Shown: positions 35,018 through 44,185, numbered from the stretch's first letter. The stretch is 64,000 nt of DNA from Pustulibacterium marinum (GCF_900116665.1 NZ_FPBK01000001.1:890112-954111), one strand, 5' to 3'. Notes: a model not told the origin generated them from the sequence alone. Program-made: numbers and translations.

Positions 35018-35557
35018 ATGAAAATAAAAAAAGGAGATTATGTAGAAGTTATCGATGAGCCGATGAGTGGTAAGGTTTTGAAGTTCAATGGTAAAATGTT
35101 GACGATTGAAAGCGACGAAGGGTTTGAATTAGTCTACCATATTAGCGAAGTAGTGGTTGTAAATGAGGGGTTCGAGGTTAAAAATTATGAAGTGTCTTCA
35201 GCATTAAAACATAAACAAGGTCCAAAAAGAAAAAAAAGTGTTTCAAATTCACGAAAAGAGCGCTATCAACCGCAGTTAGAAGTGGATCTACATATTCAAC
35301 AACTGGTGAAAGACTATGCTCGGTTGTCTAATTATGACATGTTAACCATTCAATTGGATACCGCTGAACGCCAGTTGAAATTTGCAATTCAAAAGGGAAT
35401 TCAAAAAGTAGTATTTATACACGGAGTAGGTGCTGGAGTTTTGAAAACTGAATTAGAATATCTCTTTGGGAGATATTCTAATGTTACTTTTCAAGAAGCT
35501 GATTACGGAAAATATGGATTAGGGGCAACCGAGATTTATATTCATCAGAATGGATAG
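35018..35557 (+). CDS. Smr domain-containing protein with N-terminal SH3-like domain
   Basis: A 179-residue protein: residues 1-60 form an SH3-like barrel (IKKGDYVEVIDEPMSGKVL), then a basic linker and a C-terminal Smr domain with EVDLHIQQL and FIHGVGAGVLKTELEYLF, the H-G-x-G-x-G motif of Smr endonucleases. Smr domains act on nucleic acids, in mismatch repair, recombination or ribosome rescue; which applies here is open. Confidence 0.88.
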   Translation: MKIKKGDYVEVIDEPMSGKVLKFNGKMLTIESDEGFELVYHISEVVVVNEGFEVKNYEVSSALKHKQGPKRKKSVSNSRKERYQPQLEVDLHIQQLVKDYARLSNYDMLTIQLDTAERQLKFAIQKGIQKVVFIHGVGAGVLKTELEYLFGRYSNVTFQEADYGKYGLGATEIYIHQNG

Positions 35558-35562
35558 TATTA

Positions 35563-36462
35563 CTATTCTACAAAATCCGGAGTTAATTCTATAGTCTCGG
35601 TAAAGTCATATGATCCGAAATCAAAATTATCTAATCGTAATTCTGTTCCATTATCATTAACAAAGGAGATGTTAGGATCTGGAGTTATATCATTTGTAAA
35701 AGTAATATAGTAAGTATGCTCTATAAATTCTGTAGCTTCTAGAGATTCTTGCTCTTCTACTAAAAGATAATTAGCTAAATCATTTCCTGCTTGAACGTCA
35801 TTTGCCGGATTTAAATCTCCATCAATAGATTCATTGATGGTCAATATTCCGTCATTATCATCGTCGTTGTCAAGATAATCCGGAATGCCATCACCGTCTG
35901 TATCCGTTAATATAGGGTTGTCGTCATCGTCAAAATCAATTTCATCAATTGTTGGGACATTATCACCATCATCATCTTCATCCATGTAATTGGGAATTCC
36001 ATCACCATCGGTATCCAAAGCATCAGGATATTCACCATTGCTGTCCATTGACCCAGGTTCTTCATCCTCAAAATCAATTCCATCTTCATCGTCGTATTCT
36101 AGTGTTGTGGTAATATTTACATCACCGTCTAATACTGTCCATTCAGAAATTACATTTGGTGAAGCTGGTTGAATATCATTACAGAAATAGTCCGTTGCGT
36201 CTCCATCATATACTCTATAAATAAGCGTATTTGTGCTATTGTTAATAGTATAATCCACTGATCCATCTAAGTAAGGAATATTGTTATTGCTTGAAATATA
36301 GAGCGTAAGCGATTCTGTGTTATTATCTCCAAGCATGTAATAAAGATATTCTCCACAAAGTTCAACGTCGCTATCAGAAAAATCAATTTCGGCTACAGCG
36401 ATGTCACCGTCGTCACAAGCTGCTAAAAAAGCTAAAATAATCAGAGAATATATTTTTTTCAT
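35563..36462 (-). CDS. Lipoprotein with thrombospondin type 3-like calcium repeats
   Basis: A 299-residue lipoprotein with a signal peptide and lipobox LAAC (Cys16). A central block of acidic repeats (about residues 130-215) contains DTDGDGIPNYMDEDDDGD and DTDGDGIPDYLDNDDDNDG, thrombospondin type 3-like Ca-binding loops often found on Bacteroidota surfaces. Flanking beta domains are unrecognised. The start is ATG 36462 (MKKIYSLIILAFLAAC); an ATG five codons earlier exists. Confidence 0.82.
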   Translation of the reverse strand: MKKIYSLIILAFLAACDDGDIAVAEIDFSDSDVELCGEYLYYMLGDNNTESLTLYISSNNNIPYLDGSVDYTINNSTNTLIYRVYDGDATDYFCNDIQPASPNVISEWTVLDGDVNITTTLEYDDEDGIDFEDEEPGSMDSNGEYPDALDTDGDGIPNYMDEDDDGDNVPTIDEIDFDDDDNPILTDTDGDGIPDYLDNDDDNDGILTINESIDGDLNPANDVQAGNDLANYLLVEEQESLEATEFIEHTYYITFTNDITPDPNISFVNDNGTELRLDNFDFGSYDFTETIELTPDFVE

Positions 36463-36524
36463 AAAAGATGATTGCATTTGATGGTTGACAAAAATAAGTG
36501 AATACGCACTTATAACGAAGTTTC

Positions 36525-36554
36525 TTGATAATAATTTTAAATCAAGTAATTTTG
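36525..36554 (+). promoter_or_regulatory. Promoter of cysteine desulfurase gene
   Basis: TTG (36525-36527)-N19-TAATTTTG (36547-36554), a near-ideal Bacteroidota vegetative promoter with a leader of about 60 bases to the ATG at 36622. Confidence 0.75.
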
Positions 36555-36621
36555 CTGTGTGATTTCGGTTTTTGAAAACAATAGTTATACCATTTTTTTA
36601 GGTTAACGAAAGAATTTATTT

Positions 36622-37776
36622 ATGAAAAAGATATATCTCGATAACGCGGCGACTACTCAAGTAGATACTGATGTTTTGGATAGTATGTACGCTGTAATGA
36701 GAGATTTCTACGGAAATCCTTCTTCTACGCATAGTTTTGGAAAAGCCTCTAAAACCTTGGTAGAAAAGGCTAGAAAATCTATAGCAAGAATATTTAATGC
36801 CCAATCGGGAGAAATTATTTTTACTTCGGGAGGCACGGAGGCCGATAATTTAATTCTTAGAGCTGCTATTCGAAATTTAGGGGTCGATGTTATTATTACG
36901 TCAAAAATTGAGCATCATGCTGTTTTAAAAACGGTAGAGCAACTTTGTTTGGATAATAATGTTACAGTTGAATATGTGAATTTAGGAGAAAATGGAAATG
37001 TAGACATTCAGCATTTAGAATCATTACTGACAAAGAATGAGTCTCAAAAAACATTGGTGAGCTTAATGCATGTGAATAACGAAGTAGGAAATATTTTGAA
37101 TATTGAGAATGTGGCCAATTTATGTAAAGATTATAAAGCATATTTTCATTCTGATACGGTACAGTCGGTACATCATTTAGGAATAGATACTCAAAAAATC
37201 CCGGTTGACTTTTTTACAGGATCGGCTCATAAATTTCATGGACCTAAAGGAATCGGTTTTGCTTACATTAGAAAGGATTCAGGGCTTAGGGCAATAGTAA
37301 CAGGAGGTGAGCAAGAGCGCGGATTAAGAGCAGGTACCGAATCCGTTCACAGCATTGTAGGCTTAGAAACTGCATTTTTGAAAGCAATACAGAATAAGAA
37401 AGAAATTGATGAACACCTTTTGAAAATTAAGCAGTATTTTAAAGAAGGTTTACAGCAAGCTTTTCCAGATGTAGCTTTTAATGGAACTTCGGGTGATTTA
37501 GAACTGAGTTCTCCTTCAATTTTAAACGTTCGTTTTCCTTTTCCACCAGAAAAAGGGAAATTGCTGTTGTTTCACTTAGACCTTTTGGGCGGTGTGGCGT
37601 GTTCTGCGGGAAGCGCATGCCAATCTGGAAGTAATCAAGATTCTCATGTATTAAAAGCAATATTGAGTTCTGAGGATTTGAAGAAAACTTCAATTCGATT
37701 TTCGTTTTCAAAATATAATACTAAAGAGGAAATAGATAGTGTATTAGAAACGCTTATAGCTTTTGCCAAAAACTAA
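36622..37776 (+). CDS. Cysteine desulfurase (IscS/NifS type)
   Basis: PLP enzyme that takes sulfur from cysteine for Fe-S clusters and thiolated tRNA. 384 residues beginning YLDNAATTQVDTDV, with FTSGGTEADNLI, PLP Lys near 204 in GSAHKFHGPKG, RAGTESVH, and the catalytic Cys near 333 in CSAGSACQSGSNQDSHVL. It is a class V aminotransferase of the group I (NifS/IscS) type. No isc or suf genes are adjacent, so it may serve tRNA thiolation or general supply. Confidence 0.93.
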   Translation: MKKIYLDNAATTQVDTDVLDSMYAVMRDFYGNPSSTHSFGKASKTLVEKARKSIARIFNAQSGEIIFTSGGTEADNLILRAAIRNLGVDVIITSKIEHHAVLKTVEQLCLDNNVTVEYVNLGENGNVDIQHLESLLTKNESQKTLVSLMHVNNEVGNILNIENVANLCKDYKAYFHSDTVQSVHHLGIDTQKIPVDFFTGSAHKFHGPKGIGFAYIRKDSGLRAIVTGGEQERGLRAGTESVHSIVGLETAFLKAIQNKKEIDEHLLKIKQYFKEGLQQAFPDVAFNGTSGDLELSSPSILNVRFPFPPEKGKLLLFHLDLLGGVACSAGSACQSGSNQDSHVLKAILSSEDLKKTSIRFSFSKYNTKEEIDSVLETLIAFAKN

Positions 37777-37807
37777 AAAGACCGACTAGCTAGTCGGTCT
37801 TTTTTTT
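37775..37807. terminator. Palindromic terminator with no loop sequence
   Basis: AAAAAGACCGACTAG (37775-37789) is immediately followed by its complement CTAGTCGGTCTTTTT (37790-37804) and more T. Its 5' arm begins inside the desulfurase stop codon. Confidence 0.85.
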
Positions 37808-37825
37808 ATTATTTTTTGTAATTCT

Positions 37826-38551
37826 TTACTCCGCAGTTTCGCTTGTTTCTTTTTCTTTAATATCCTTTACAAATGTATTTAGCGCTTTTCCATATTTAGA
37901 TTGTGCAATATCACTTGTAAGCGAGTTGTTAATGGTGTCTAAGTATTTTATCTGTGCATTGTATAAATCAGATAATGCAACGTACGGCGATACTTCAGAA
38001 TCTTTATTGTTTAAACAGAAATTGATACTGTACAAATAACTACGTTTGGTATTCATATCTGAAGAATGACTCAAAGAATCTGCTTTCTTTTCATCACCGG
38101 CTTTAAGAGCTTTAAAACGGTCTTCGAGTAATTCTAAATTTTTATCTGTAAAACGAGATTTAGATTTTTTGTATTCGTTATAGGTGTCTTGAGTTTTAGA
38201 CCCGGTAATCTTTGCGTTTACATCAAAATACTCTCGTGTAGTTTCAATATTGATTTCGCCTGGTTCACCAAATACCATAAGACGGTCATTCATAGGGTTG
38301 CCATCTTTTTTGTCTAAATATAAATAGAAAACTTCAGGTTCTTCTAGAGGTAAGCTGAACTCAAATTTTCCGTCACCTTTAAAAGTGACCGTGTCTATAT
38401 TCACTACAGCCGTGTCATTCATTCTTTGAAAGTAAAGCGTACCCAAACGTAAACCTTCAATGTTTCCTTTCAACTTCATGGTATTGGTTGCATCGTTTGT
38501 ACAAGCAATAAGGCTAATTACCATGGCAAGGGCAAGAACTATTTTCTTCAT
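37826..38551 (-). CDS. DUF4369 domain-containing lipoprotein
   Basis: A 241-residue lipoprotein (MKKIVLALAMVISLIAC, lipidated Cys17) with an N-terminal DUF4369 beta domain (MKLKGNIEGLRLGTLYFQRM, FEFSLPLEEPEVFYLYLD), the domain usually fused to thioredoxin-like modules. Here a helical C-terminal region follows and no CxxC thioredoxin motif is present. Function unknown; periplasmic or outer-membrane location. Ends in an acidic tail. Confidence 0.83.
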   Translation of the reverse strand: MKKIVLALAMVISLIACTNDATNTMKLKGNIEGLRLGTLYFQRMNDTAVVNIDTVTFKGDGKFEFSLPLEEPEVFYLYLDKKDGNPMNDRLMVFGEPGEINIETTREYFDVNAKITGSKTQDTYNEYKKSKSRFTDKNLELLEDRFKALKAGDEKKADSLSHSSDMNTKRSYLYSINFCLNNKDSEVSPYVALSDLYNAQIKYLDTINNSLTSDIAQSKYGKALNTFVKDIKEKETSETAE

Positions 38552-38632
38552 GATCTATTTGATAAATTGAACTGCGCAAATATCATGGATTATTTAAAAA
38601 AAACGAAATTTATTTGTGAAGTGTCTATAAAC

Positions 38633-38666
38633 AAAACGAGCAGCTTGTTTAAGCTGCTCGTTTTTT
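38633..38666. terminator. Intrinsic terminator
   Basis: AAAACGAGCAGCTT (38633-38646) pairs with AAGCTGCTCGTTTT (38651-38664) around GTTT. Symmetrical A/T tracts let it serve the M61 peptidase (minus). Confidence 0.82.
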
Positions 38667-38685
38667 ATGATTTTGTAGAATGAAA

Positions 38686-40587
38686 TTAGTTTTTCAACCA
38701 AGCATTTCTTAATGAGTTTTGCTCAGCTGTTGCATTTGGATCAACTTCTAACATTTCTTTTTTCGTAGTTGGTTTTTTGAAAGTTCCTTTTAACGTAACT
38801 TCTTCACTATCTCTATCCAAAACAAAGGTAAGTTCTGTTCCTTCTTTCCAGCCGAAAGTAGTCATGATCATTTGTTGTGCATTTTCTAGCGTGTATTCCG
38901 TTCCGTTGATAGATTTTAAAATATCTCCACCTTGAACTCCTAACTCTTTTAATGTAGAATTAAGTTCAATACCTTTTCTGAAGAAAATTGTTTTGTCTTC
39001 TGGGTTTCCATCAATAAAAGGTGTTTGTTGGTCTAATAAAAAGATATTGAAAACATCAACTTCTTTTTCTGTTTTTGTTAATCCTACTTTGTTGAAGAAT
39101 TCATCATAAGGAATTGGATTGTTGCTACCAACTACATATTTGTTTAAGAATTCACCAACCTCAGGATACGTCATTGCTGTGATTTCTGGAATAATTTCTT
39201 CGTCTTTGAAAGATTTATGCATTCCGTATTTAGCTGAAAGTTGCTTCATTAACCAAAGCACTCCTTTTTCTCCATTGCTTTCCTCTCTCATGATAATATC
39301 GATACACATTCCAATCAATGCTCCTTTTTCGTAAACATTGGCATAGTTTGGTTTGTAAGGATCTACCAATACATTTTTACTCATTTCGGTGAATGACATA
39401 TTATCATCATACATCGCTTTTGAGTTGTTGATCTTATCAAGCATTCTTCCGTAGAATTCATCTTCGGTAATTAAACCTTGATTTACTTGGAATAAGTTTG
39501 CGAAGTATTCTGTAATTCCTTCGTACATCCAAAGGTGTTCAGACATTTGAGGATCATTGTAATCAAAATATTGAATTTCATCTGAATGAATTGTCAATGG
39601 CGCAACAATATGAAAGAATTCATGAGAAACAATATCTGTTAAGCTTTTACTCAAAGCTTGAATACCCATAGCCTCTGGCATAACAACAGTTGTAGATGTG
39701 TGGTGCTCAAGAGCTCCAAAACCTTTAGCGTCGTCTTTTGCCATTGTAGATAGATACAACAAAATGTCATAAGTCTTGGTACTATTGATTTCTCCAAGAA
39801 AAGTTTTTTGTGCTTTCATCATTTTTTCCATTGCTGGTTTTATGGCTGCTGCCGTAATAGAACCTGATGGAGAAAATACCGATAGTGTTACTTCAATATC
39901 ATTTACCTTAAATTTGGCTTGATCTAATTTTGAATACATGATAGGATTATCAGTTACTTCAAAATATCTGTCAGCGTAGAAAACATCTGTATTTGGTGTT
40001 GCTGTCTCAGTTTCTTCAGATCCGCTAGGTAAAGAAGTAGAAGCTTCAAATCCTGCCGGATGTTTGAAAGTAAGTTGGTATGGTCTTTCAGCCAAATCAG
40101 AAAAATAACCAACTAACATATGAAGGTTCAAAAAGAAATTTTTTCCTTCTAAAATATTGGTTCCCGCTGGTGAAAAAACATCTTCTCTATCTTGAAAAGA
40201 AGCACCGCTTTCGGAATCAAAAGTATCGTTTACCCAATATGTAACTTTATCTAATTGAGTTGCATTACTAATAACCCAAGAGTTTACATCTCCTTTGGTT
40301 ACTGTAAGTTCGTTACCTTCATAATCATACGCTTTGAAATCGTCTATGAACTGACCGTAATTGTCTGCGCTATACGTTCCAGGAACGGTTTTAGGAATAT
40401 AAAAAGTAATGGTTTCTGTAGTGAATCTTCCCGGATCTATTGTAGACATTACTTTGTCGTCTTTTACATTGGTAAGATCTACCATTGCTTTAACCGGACT
40501 GTTTGTTGCTAAATCATTCGCTGGTTTGGTTCCACAGCTTACAATGAATCCTGCTGTTACGAAGGATAATACAAGTTTTTTAATCAT
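38686..40587 (-). CDS. M61 family metallopeptidase with PDZ domain
   Basis: A 633-residue zinc aminopeptidase-like lipoprotein (lipobox VSCG, Cys18). N-terminal beta domain, catalytic domain with HExxH in VSHEFFHIV near 320 and the third ligand Glu in WMYEGITEYFAN near 350, and a C-terminal PDZ domain (GVQGGDILKSINGTEYTLENA) near 545-600. This is the glycyl aminopeptidase-like M61 layout. A consensus -7 TAATTTTG lies at 40617-40610. Probably periplasmic peptide processing. Confidence 0.92.
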   Translation of the reverse strand: MIKKLVLSFVTAGFIVSCGTKPANDLATNSPVKAMVDLTNVKDDKVMSTIDPGRFTTETITFYIPKTVPGTYSADNYGQFIDDFKAYDYEGNELTVTKGDVNSWVISNATQLDKVTYWVNDTFDSESGASFQDREDVFSPAGTNILEGKNFFLNLHMLVGYFSDLAERPYQLTFKHPAGFEASTSLPSGSEETETATPNTDVFYADRYFEVTDNPIMYSKLDQAKFKVNDIEVTLSVFSPSGSITAAAIKPAMEKMMKAQKTFLGEINSTKTYDILLYLSTMAKDDAKGFGALEHHTSTTVVMPEAMGIQALSKSLTDIVSHEFFHIVAPLTIHSDEIQYFDYNDPQMSEHLWMYEGITEYFANLFQVNQGLITEDEFYGRMLDKINNSKAMYDDNMSFTEMSKNVLVDPYKPNYANVYEKGALIGMCIDIIMREESNGEKGVLWLMKQLSAKYGMHKSFKDEEIIPEITAMTYPEVGEFLNKYVVGSNNPIPYDEFFNKVGLTKTEKEVDVFNIFLLDQQTPFIDGNPEDKTIFFRKGIELNSTLKELGVQGGDILKSINGTEYTLENAQQMIMTTFGWKEGTELTFVLDRDSEEVTLKGTFKKPTTKKEMLEVDPNATAEQNSLRNAWLKN

Positions 40588-40664
40588 AAAAAAGTGCTAT
40601 TTATTGCGTCAAAATTAATCATATGACGAACTTTTCTTTTGTTGTTACAGTAATTAACAAAAAA

Positions 40665-41486
40665 TTAGGAGAAAACTTTGGTTAGATATTTAGCTACTCC
40701 ATCTTCTTTGTGATGAGCGGTAATGTCTTTGGCAACAGCTTTTACTTCGTCTCTGGCATTTTCAACGGCAATTCCCCAACCAACATTACCAATCATTTCA
40801 GCATCATTATAATTATCGCCAAAAGCAATAACATCTTCGGTGATGAACTGTGGATATTTAAATTCAAATACCTTTTTGATACCAGTAAGCTTAGAAACTT
40901 CTTTTGGAGCAATTTCTATATACGTATCTTTTGCTCTGTATAAATGTAAATCGTTCTCAAATTTTTCTTTGAAATGAGCAAAGGCTTCTTCTATCAAATC
41001 AGCATCACCCATGCAATTGATTTTGTGAAGTCCTTTACCTTCTGATTTAAATTTAGCAATGGCTTCTTTATTCGATAAAAATTCAGGAGTTACTTTGGTG
41101 TTGTTTTCTTCCCGTTTTGCCCAAAAGTCGTTTTGAGGAGCATACCATTCATCGTGATGATATAAACTAATGTGAAACTGACCTTTTGGGTTACTTTCGT
41201 TATACTCCATTAAATATTCGGCAGTTTCTAGTGGAACTTCAACAGAATGTACTGGTTTATTATCTACCAAAACCAAAGCGCCATTATAGGCAATAAGTGG
41301 TTCATAACCCACGCCAAGTTTTTCTTGAATATGTTTCATTTGTTTTGGCATTCTTGCGGAAACTAAAACAAATGGAATGTCTTTTTTAATTTTTTCTACA
41401 ATGGATAAAGTTGCTTCAGAAAGATCTCTGTCAGCATTTAAAAGGGTACCGTCAATGTCAGTAAAAACAATATTAGGCTTCGTCAT
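40665..41486 (-). CDS. Cof-type HAD hydrolase
   Basis: A 273-residue haloacid dehalogenase-superfamily phosphatase of the Cof subfamily (type IIB cap). Motif I TDIDGTLLN, motif II LVSARMPKQM, and motif IV FGDNYNDAEMIGNVGWGIAV are all intact, so it should be an active Mg-dependent phosphatase on sugar phosphates, FMN or similar. Last gene of the SPFH operon, overlapping the ribbon-helix-helix gene by 14 bases. Confidence 0.92.
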   Translation of the reverse strand: MTKPNIVFTDIDGTLLNADRDLSEATLSIVEKIKKDIPFVLVSARMPKQMKHIQEKLGVGYEPLIAYNGALVLVDNKPVHSVEVPLETAEYLMEYNESNPKGQFHISLYHHDEWYAPQNDFWAKREENNTKVTPEFLSNKEAIAKFKSEGKGLHKINCMGDADLIEEAFAHFKEKFENDLHLYRAKDTYIEIAPKEVSKLTGIKKVFEFKYPQFITEDVIAFGDNYNDAEMIGNVGWGIAVENARDEVKAVAKDITAHHKEDGVAKYLTKVFS

Positions 41487-41646
41487 CTTTTTTATCTTTT
41501 GGTTGTCTGTTTGCGTTTTTTAGGGTTTGCATTAGCATCCATTCAATTTGGCCATTGGTACTTCGAAACTCGTCCGAAGCCCATTTTTCAATGGCCTTGA
41601 GCATATCTTCATTTAATCGTAATGCAAAAGCTTTCTTCTTAGACAT
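41473..41646 (-). CDS. Arc-family ribbon-helix-helix protein
   Basis: A 57-residue protein MSKKKAFALRLNEDMLKAIE... with the ribbon-helix-helix pattern: a short basic beta-strand (KKAFALRL), helix A (NEDMLKAIEKWASDEF) and helix B (TNGQIEWMLMQTLKNA). It matches Arc-type DNA-binding proteins often found beside SPFH genes. The start lies one base after the hydrolase stop; the end overlaps the HAD gene by 14 bases. It may regulate this operon. Confidence 0.85.
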   Translation of the reverse strand: MSKKKAFALRLNEDMLKAIEKWASDEFRSTNGQIEWMLMQTLKNANRQPKDKKDDEA

Positions 41647-41647
41647 G

Positions 41648-42580
41648 TTATTGTTTAATAAATTCTGAAATAGTATCTACTAGTTGAGATGATAATGGGA
41701 ATTCTGAATTATAATATGACTGTTGATTTTCGTTTGGATTTTCTACAGTTTTCAGAACGTGATTCATTTTAGTTACCAAAACTAACTGCGCTTTTGGTTG
41801 AGCGGCTTGTAGCATTTTAGCATCTTCCAAACCAACCTGTAAATCGGCTTCTCCCTGAATGATTAAAACAGGAATCTTCAATTTTGCAATTTCCAAGGTA
41901 GGGGAATAACTATTCCAGTTTTTTAAGAACTTTTGATTTTGAGGAACAAAGATATTCATTAAAAACGGATGCACCTGAACGATGGTGTCTGTTTTCTCTA
42001 ATTCGTCAAAATGTTCTCTAGCTTTGGTAACCAATTCAGGATAATCGCCAATTTGTTCTATGATAGTTTCGCTGATTTTATTACCAGGTCCGTTTAAAGA
42101 AATGTATTTAGAAACTGTTCCTTTTTGTGCAACCAGCATGGCAATAAGAGAACCTTGACTGTGACCAATAAGTACAATTTCTGAAAAACGTTTGTCGCCT
42201 TTAAAATGATCAATAGCAACTTCTGCGTCTTCTACAAAATCATCCAGTGTTACATTGGTTGATTTTTCAAGGTTTGAAACAGTAGCCGTACGTTTATCGT
42301 ATCTGTAAAACGCTATATTTTCGGTGTTCAAAGAATCGGCGAGTTGCTGAATGTATGCTGCATTGATGTTAACGCCAGCTTGATTTCCATTTCGGTCTAC
42401 ATTTCCGCTTCCATGAATAAATATAACTAGTGGAATTTTTTCCGAAGTTTTTGGATAACTTAATGTTCCCGGAAGCTCAATATGATCATTAAAAAGCTGA
42501 ATTTCTTCAGTACCAACTTCTTGTGCTTGGGAAATTTGACTTACCAAAAATGTGATGAGTATGAATGCAATTTTATACAT
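41648..42580 (-). CDS. Exported alpha/beta hydrolase
   Basis: A 310-residue serine hydrolase with a signal peptide (about 1-19, ending SQAQ). FIHGSGNVDRNGN forms the oxyanion region, the nucleophile elbow is VLIGHSQGSLIA, the acid is probably Asp in IQGEADLQVG, and the His is in MNHVLKTV. This is an acyl-hydrolase or dipeptidyl peptidase-like fold; substrate unknown. It overlaps the upstream gene by 8 bases. Confidence 0.88.
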   Translation of the reverse strand: MYKIAFILITFLVSQISQAQEVGTEEIQLFNDHIELPGTLSYPKTSEKIPLVIFIHGSGNVDRNGNQAGVNINAAYIQQLADSLNTENIAFYRYDKRTATVSNLEKSTNVTLDDFVEDAEVAIDHFKGDKRFSEIVLIGHSQGSLIAMLVAQKGTVSKYISLNGPGNKISETIIEQIGDYPELVTKAREHFDELEKTDTIVQVHPFLMNIFVPQNQKFLKNWNSYSPTLEIAKLKIPVLIIQGEADLQVGLEDAKMLQAAQPKAQLVLVTKMNHVLKTVENPNENQQSYYNSEFPLSSQLVDTISEFIKQ

Positions 42581-43082
42581 AATCTATTTCTTCAGTATTT
42601 TTCAATTTATGTAGGGTGTTGTAAAATTCGGTAGCCTTGTCTGTCGCAATAAACAAAGGTTTTTTAGCATGATACACTATTCTGATAGCTTTATCGGTTC
42701 CTATGGTATTGACCGAATCTTTCTTAGAGAACCAGTTCCATTTTCCAACCGAATAGCTATGATTCATACTAGCATGATTTTCTATGGAGTATTCAGTTAT
42801 CTGATGTAATTCGATAGTTTTCCACTGATTACAAAACGGCGGAAATCTGTAATGAACACCAGATGTGTTTACTTTGGTGTACAACACGCTTTTGTAAATG
42901 AAAAAAGCTATCAGCGAATTGATTATAATAATGCTGCCAATACTCCAAAGTAATTGATTTAATGGGATTTGGGTTTTGTTATATTCGTTGTAAAGAATGG
43001 CACTCACTACAAAGAAATCTGCGCCAAGTAACATGTAAATCCAACTCCCAATTCGTTGTTTTTCATTGAATTCCTGATTCAT
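42573..43082 (-). CDS. Hypothetical two-span membrane protein with PH-like C-terminal domain
   Basis: A 169-residue protein with two membrane segments (about 14-31 and 43-63) and a soluble domain (about 70-160; VNTSGVHYRFPPFCNQWKTIE, KAIRIVYHAKKPLFIAT) that resembles bacterial PH-like domains by strand pattern. The family is not recognised with certainty. Its start overlaps the preceding small gene (ATGA) and its end overlaps the hydrolase gene. Confidence 0.75.
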   Translation of the reverse strand: MNQEFNEKQRIGSWIYMLLGADFFVVSAILYNEYNKTQIPLNQLLWSIGSIIIINSLIAFFIYKSVLYTKVNTSGVHYRFPPFCNQWKTIELHQITEYSIENHASMNHSYSVGKWNWFSKKDSVNTIGTDKAIRIVYHAKKPLFIATDKATEFYNTLHKLKNTEEIDYV

Positions 43083-43249
43083 CTTTCTCGTTCTAGAATA
43101 GCTTTCATATAATGTCCGCCTTGGCCGGCAACAACACTTACCAAACGCCAGCCGCCACGTGCTTCTTGATTTAATAAATCCATGAATTCTTCATCTTTCA
43201 GAACTTTCAAGAAGCCTTGGGCTTGTTTTACCATTTTGTATTCCTTCAT
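43079..43249 (-). CDS. Small DUF4177-like protein
   Basis: A 56-residue protein beginning MKEYKMVKQAQGFLKVLKDE, with EFMDLLNQEARGGWRLVSVVAG, the pattern of DUF4177 proteins (mixture of strand, helix and the GWRLVSV motif). Function unknown. It starts 3 bases after the SPFH gene and overlaps the next gene by 4 bases. Confidence 0.8.
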   Translation of the reverse strand: MKEYKMVKQAQGFLKVLKDEEFMDLLNQEARGGWRLVSVVAGQGGHYMKAILERER

Positions 43250-43252
43250 TTT

Positions 43253-44113
43253 TTAGTGATTTAGGGTTCCTGCATTTACTACCGGAGAGGCATCTTTATC
43301 TCCACAAAGTACCACCATAAGATTGCTTACCATGGCAGCTTTTCTTTCTTCATCTAGGTCCACAACTTGCTTTTTACTAAGTTCGTCGATAGCCATTTCT
43401 ACCATGCTCACGGCGCCCTCCACAATTTTATGTCGGGCAGCAACAATGGCGGTGGCTTGTTGGCGTTTTAGCATGGCATTGGCAATTTCTTGTGCGTAAG
43501 CCAAATAACCTATTCGTGCTTCCAAGACTTCAATTCCTGCCATAGCCAAACGTTCTTGCACTTCATTTTCAAGATTTTCACTAACCTCGTTTACACTGGA
43601 ACGTAGCGTAATATCTTCATCATGGCCTTCGTCATTAAAATTATCGTACGGATACATACTTGCCAGTTTTCTCACGGCAGCATCGGTTTGTACGCGGACA
43701 AAATTTTCGTAATTGTCAACATCAAAAGCAGCTTTGTAAGTATCAATAACTCTCCAAACTAGGATAGTGCTAATCATAACTGGGTTTCCTAGTTTGTCAT
43801 TTACTTTTAAACGTTCACTATCAAAATTACTGGCTTTTAAAGAAACTTTCTTTTTGGAGTAGAAAGGATTTACCCAAAACAAACCGTTTTTCTTTACGGT
43901 TCCCACATATTCTCCAAAGAGAAGCAACACTTTGGAATCGTTTGGATTGATGAGAATGAATCCGAAGAACAAAACGAAAATAACCCCTGTTAGAATAAAT
44001 AGAAACGGTAATTCAAAGTGAATTGCCAGAAATATACTGGAAGCAAAAAGAGCTAATAATACTATGAGCATAAAATAGCCGCTCGACGGAACAATAGTTT
44101 TTTCAGAAGTCAT
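43253..44113 (-). CDS. SPFH domain-containing membrane protein
   Basis: A 286-residue stomatin/prohibitin-type protein: two N-terminal membrane segments (about 12-55), then the SPFH domain (about 60-200; GTVKKNGLFWVNPFYSKKKVSL) and a coiled-coil helix with EARIGYLAYAQEIANAMLKRQQATAIVAARHKIV, typical of the SPFH members paired with an Arc-like protein. Such proteins oligomerise in membrane microdomains. First gene of the six-gene operon; the promoter region holds the palindrome ATGATATCAT (44132-44141). Confidence 0.92.
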   Translation of the reverse strand: MTSEKTIVPSSGYFMLIVLLALFASSIFLAIHFELPFLFILTGVIFVLFFGFILINPNDSKVLLLFGEYVGTVKKNGLFWVNPFYSKKKVSLKASNFDSERLKVNDKLGNPVMISTILVWRVIDTYKAAFDVDNYENFVRVQTDAAVRKLASMYPYDNFNDEGHDEDITLRSSVNEVSENLENEVQERLAMAGIEVLEARIGYLAYAQEIANAMLKRQQATAIVAARHKIVEGAVSMVEMAIDELSKKQVVDLDEERKAAMVSNLMVVLCGDKDASPVVNAGTLNH

Positions 44114-44185
44114 GATTAAATTGATATTAAAATGATATCATAAATATATGTAATTAAATTTTAATTACAGCTTGTTTTTAACAAT

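Noticed and set aside
35907-36089. CRISPR-like or tandem DNA repeat in the acidic region
   Set aside because: The repetition comes from Asp-rich thrombospondin type 3-like coding repeats, not from a DNA repeat array.
44132-44141. ATGATATCAT before the SPFH gene as a third Fnr-like site
   Set aside because: It has the half-sites but lacks the four-base spacer seen at the cco sites.
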